64,000 nucleotides of DNA from Culex pipiens pallens (Eukaryota > Arthropoda > Insecta > Diptera > Culicidae), in assembly GCF_016801865.2 (NCBI RefSeq), contig NC_068938.1, positions 68,307,457 to 68,371,456 of the forward strand, read 5' to 3'. The position numbers were made by a program, and so were the translations under genes. This document shows, one piece after another, positions 60,660-64,000 of this stretch (positions within the stretch are counted from its first letter, which is position 1; every line of letters starts with the position of its first letter). The notes under the pieces are model-generated. The model had not been told where the DNA came from and did not search any database. It saw only the letters and a list, made by a program, of their open reading frames with translations.

Positions 60660-60859
60660 GTTGCTGAGATATCGCCATTAAAAAATTGTGTGTTGTTTGG
60701 GTGAGACTTAGAAAACCTCAATTTTCCTGTTTTTAAACCTTTGCATGGCAATATCTCAGCAACTTGGGGTCGTATCAACAAAGTTCAAAAAAGCAAAATA
60801 TTGAGAATTTTCTCAGCTTTTCAAAAATATTTTTTTTTTAAGGTGGGCAAACATGTGCA

Positions 60860-61085
60860 AAACGAAAAAAAACGAAACTATTGGCACTACGCCCCCCGGG
60901 GCATGGCCTTCCTCTAACGTGGGATTTCTGCTCCAGCGCCTCTGACGAGACAGGAGAAACCGGGACCGACGTTTTACTTCACCATCCGATAGAAGCTCAG
61001 TGGATAAGGCGGGAATCGAACCCGCGTCTCATAGCATCATCGGGATCGGCAGCCGAAGCCGCTACCCCTGCGCCACGAGACCCAC
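60860..61085 (-). mobile_element. tRNA-derived SINE (226 bp), SINE200-like size
   Basis: On the minus strand the head reads 'ctcgtggcgcaggggtagcg' (A-box-like) and 'gggttcgattcccgcc' (B-box). The body includes 'tagaggaaggccatgcccc'. The 9 bp ACATGTGCA flanks it (60851-60859 and 61086-61094). A truncated copy is at 42493-42583. Size and tRNA origin fit the mosquito SINE200 type, but I could not compare sequences. It is not a functional tRNA: the acceptor end does not close. Confidence 0.82.
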
Positions 61086-61727
61086 ACATGTGCACTAATA
61101 TTAAAAAATGAAAAACTGCGACTATTTTCAAAAAAGTCACCTAAATATGGATTTAACTTGAAAACGGTGCAGTTTATCAAAATTTCACTAAAGTACTTTT
61201 TGATTGCAAATTTGATTTTAAATCGAAAAATGAAGTTGAAAAATTATTGCGACCAAGATTTCGATTTTTTTGAAAAAATCAGTATTGATTCAAAAATTCA
61301 TAACTCGCTCAAAGATTTTTTGCACAACCTGGAAATTTCTGAAAAGTTGGCATTAAATGTCCTCTAAAACATATCAAAAAATAAAAAAAATCAAAAATAG
61401 TTTTTTTTTGCAAATAAAGTATTAGTGATAAAAAGTTTAATAAAAAATCACCAAATTTTTTTTTACCTTGTATCATTTTTTCCAGTGTAGTCCGTATCCA
61501 TACCTACAACTTTGCCGTAGACATCAAATCGATCAAAAGATACAGATTTTTGAATTTTCACAAATCATTTTTGTATGGACAGCTGCCAAGTTTGTATGGA
61601 AAATTATATGGACATACTAATGATGCAAAATGGCATACCGGGCATACCGAAGGCACCAAAAAAGTTTCAGCCGGATTAAAAAATACAAAAAAAAATCGAA
61701 TGACCGAAATTTGAGAGAACTGCTCCC

Positions 61728-63719
61728 ATCTCTTAATTTTACATCTAGTTTAAATAATTTTAATAAAACTCATGTAAGAAAAAATAAGTTAAGTCTTACG
61801 GATAACATGAGACAATTTTCCAACACTGTCCCTCCCCAACCGAGTACTGCCCTGCCCACGGCTGATGATCATCCCCGCCGGAATTTCTCCCTTTTGCTCT
61901 CTGCAGTGGCAGTTGATTTCCCTCAAATATTTATTTTTATTATTTCGTTCACACCTTCCAAATCATCGCCTGTCCAGGGGGCGGAAGGCAGGATTCTGGT
62001 CCTGCCTTCCGGCGAGGAACACGAGTTTTCCAACTTTCTCTCTTCTTGGATTTTCACCGTACGTGGAAAAAAGTAAAAAAAAAGAGCCCCAGAATGTTCA
62101 ATTCGAGCCAATCTACCCCTCCAGAACTCGAAGAAACGAAGACAAGCTGAGGCATGTGTGAATTTGTAGACAGATAAAGGAAGTAAATCCGGGGAATCAT
62201 ATCAACTTCAAGTAGTGTAGCTTTAATTTTTTATGTACCCTGGCGGCACCCCCAGTGTTTCAACACACGCGAAGGGATCGCTTCGATTTTTCTCGTGAAT
62301 TTTCCACGTTCTTTTCTATCATCCGTGAGGGGTGGATTTTAAGGTTCTTTTCTCGTGCATGTTTGCTCTGTACTGACTGGCGGCGTAGGATCAGCCAAGA
62401 AACGGTTTTCGGATCGGGGGATTAGGAAAGGACATGGCCACCGCCGGGGGAAAAGGACCAGCAGGATGATATACCGTCGGAATGAAGTTGCGATTTTTCT
62501 TCGATATTCAACCGACTGGCAGGGAGTTGGAAATTTAACGGTTTTCAGCGATTTAAGGAAATGCGGGAGTATTTAAATTCGCTTTTGCGGTTCAGAACGC
62601 ATCGAATGAAATGCCTTAAAGCAGCACAACTGTTTGGGAATTTTTACATGAATTTAACAGTTTTCTGCAGACATTTTTCCAACTCAAGTGGTATTTAGTT
62701 ATTTGTAGTATACAATGTTACATTTTTTTTCAAAACCAGTGCTGTGGAGTCGGGTGGCTATGAAAGCGACTCCAGCTTTAAAAATAACATCAAATTACTG
62801 TTCCAGGTCTAACTTAGCAGCCTGCACAACATATTCGGGAAATCAACGAGTTTTGCTAAAGCAAATAAAAAGTATAATAACTGCAATGGTGCTGTACATC
62901 AGAATTTTATAAAAAACTAAAATATTTTTAAACGAGCCTAACCGTGCTTCATATGATTATCAGTTTTCAGTTCTCTTTTCATAAAAATTTTAAACTTTTT
63001 TAAATTCCAATTTTGAAAAATATTTGCAACGGCCTAATTTCGATCTATTTATTTCAGGAAAGGTAATTTTCTTCTTCCTATTTCTTCATACTAATAATTG
63101 ACACATTAAAAGAAACAGTATCATTTTCCAATAATGATAGTAACATAAAAACCAATATCAGGACATTTTTAAGACTCTTAAAATCTTGAATTTTATGTTT
63201 TGGTTGAAATTCATTCGAAAATGCCAAACAGTTCGGTAAAACATATTTTTCAATTTTATTATACTTTGCTGAAGAATGGGGGTAGTGATTTGTCATTGGA
63301 TTTTGAGCAAATTTCAAACATCACAAAAATACAGATTGAGAAAGATTAAAAAAGATCAGTTTTTGTTAAGTACAAACCGAAAATTTTTTTTTTTATTTTT
63401 TTATTTTTTATTTTATTTTTTTAAAGGCCTGAATTCAGAAAAATTAAATTGTATTGTAATGATGAGCAAGTGTTTTTACGATAATACAAATATTATAGGC
63501 TAGTTTAGATTTTTTTTGGGTCAATATGACTCACTAAACTGAAAAAATATCGTTAAATCGCAACACAATCTATCTTTTTCCCAAAATGTCCTTTAAATGA
63601 AATATTTTTTTCTTAATGAAACTCAAGAAAGTTATAGCAACAGCGCCTTTTGAAAAAAAAAATCCGACTATAACTATAAGTTATTAACCATAGAAGAAGC
63701 AGAAAATGAATTCAAAACA
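61728..63719. other. Unassigned DNA
   Basis: A GC-moderate segment (61800-62570) with ORFs up to 148 codons and no recognised domains, then AT-rich sequence. A T-rich tract lies near 63388-63421. No exon found. Confidence 0.45.
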
Positions 63720-64000
63720 TGAAGCTTTGTAGTGACTGAAAATTTGGCCCTTTTGAAATGATAGTCTTGATTCAAAAAATTCAAAATATTATTTTCAAAT
63801 GGATCAGAAAATTTAAATTTATTATCATTAAAATTGGACCATTATTTGCTAAGTTACTATAAAATGAAGGGCTGTAAGGGTCATACTTGAAAAACCTCCA
63901 TTTTCCTGTTTATTTTTGTTGTGCTTTGTATCCCTTCAATCAGAAGTTAAATTTTCAATGTTTCTTAGGAATTTTTCTAATTTTTTCGAAAATCATATTT
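63720..64000. repeat. Foldback-family interior running off the window edge
   Basis: It contains 'ttttgaaatgatagtcttga', 'attggaccattatttgctaa' and 'cctccattttcctgtttatt', diverged versions of the blocks near 60270-60390 and 1690-1760. The remainder lies beyond the window. Confidence 0.55.

Larger units (their letters stand above)
59726..61727. repeat. Full-length foldback-family copy (about 2 kb) with two nested SINEs
   Basis: Ends read gggtaattctctacgaaat (59726) and, inverted, gagagaactgctccc. The long arms (about 59760-60000 and 61440-61690) are reverse complements over the 'gcagctgtccatacaaaaat', 'tcttcggcaaagttgtaggt' and 'ggactacactgg' blocks. Inner blocks around 60050-60180 and 61190-61320 also mirror each other. 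SINEs at 60394-60659 and 60860-61085 were inserted later. No protein encoded. Confidence 0.82.

Overview
The window looks like a repeat-rich insect genome, most likely a culicine mosquito (Culex or a relative). Two exons on the minus strand encode part of an insect-type immunoglobulin receptor. The rest is AT-rich intronic DNA packed with mosquito-style non-coding elements: tRNA-derived SINEs, MITEs and foldback elements. The species call is inference; no species-diagnostic gene is present.

The only protein-coding sequence I can support is two consecutive exons of a Dpr-interacting protein (DIP/lachesin-like) gene, at 36668-36818 and 32152-32294 (minus strand). Together they encode most of the third Ig domain and are joined by a 4,373 bp GT-AG intron with matching phases. 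If no other gene is present, everything above 36818 (at least 27 kb) and below 32152 (at least 32 kb) is also intron of this gene.

Layout. 1-11000: unassigned intron DNA, a GATAAT hexamer array (2445-2842), two G-rich MITE copies (3148-3270, 7134-7266), two partial copies of a foldback family, and a 620 bp tRNA-Thr-like SINE with a 13 bp target-site duplication (10431-11050). 11459-15622: a 4.2 kb octanucleotide satellite that switches strand near 12200 and shifts to a derived unit at 14161. 16560-20620: two more foldback copies, one carrying a TA-flanked MITE (19671-20092) whose empty site is visible in the other arm of the same element. 24105-25837: an element marked by six copies of a 16 bp motif with a palindromic core. 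26822-31444: nested insertions, in which an AATAAC-rich element is split by a hAT-like element (8 bp duplication) that itself holds a second copy of the first family. 32152-36818: the two exons, a SINE with a 22 bp duplication, palindrome-rich repeats and a 183 bp near-perfect palindromic MITE.

43970-58115 is the most striking object: a 14.1 kb inverted-repeat element with matching termini. Its arms are about 105 and 138 copies of a 47 bp minisatellite in opposite orientation, and its centre is a second minisatellite that is also inverted. It has no recognisable transposase. The core TGTCACAAG (or its complement) occurs in the termini, the shoulders and nearly every one of about 243 units. 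58450-64000 holds an unassigned GC-richer segment, a 2 kb foldback copy carrying two nested SINEs, and unassigned sequence.

No rRNA genes, functional tRNA genes, CRISPR arrays, operons or viral genes were seen. The long ORFs in the satellite arrays are artefacts of short-period repeats. Repeat-family names are given only where the structure supports them.
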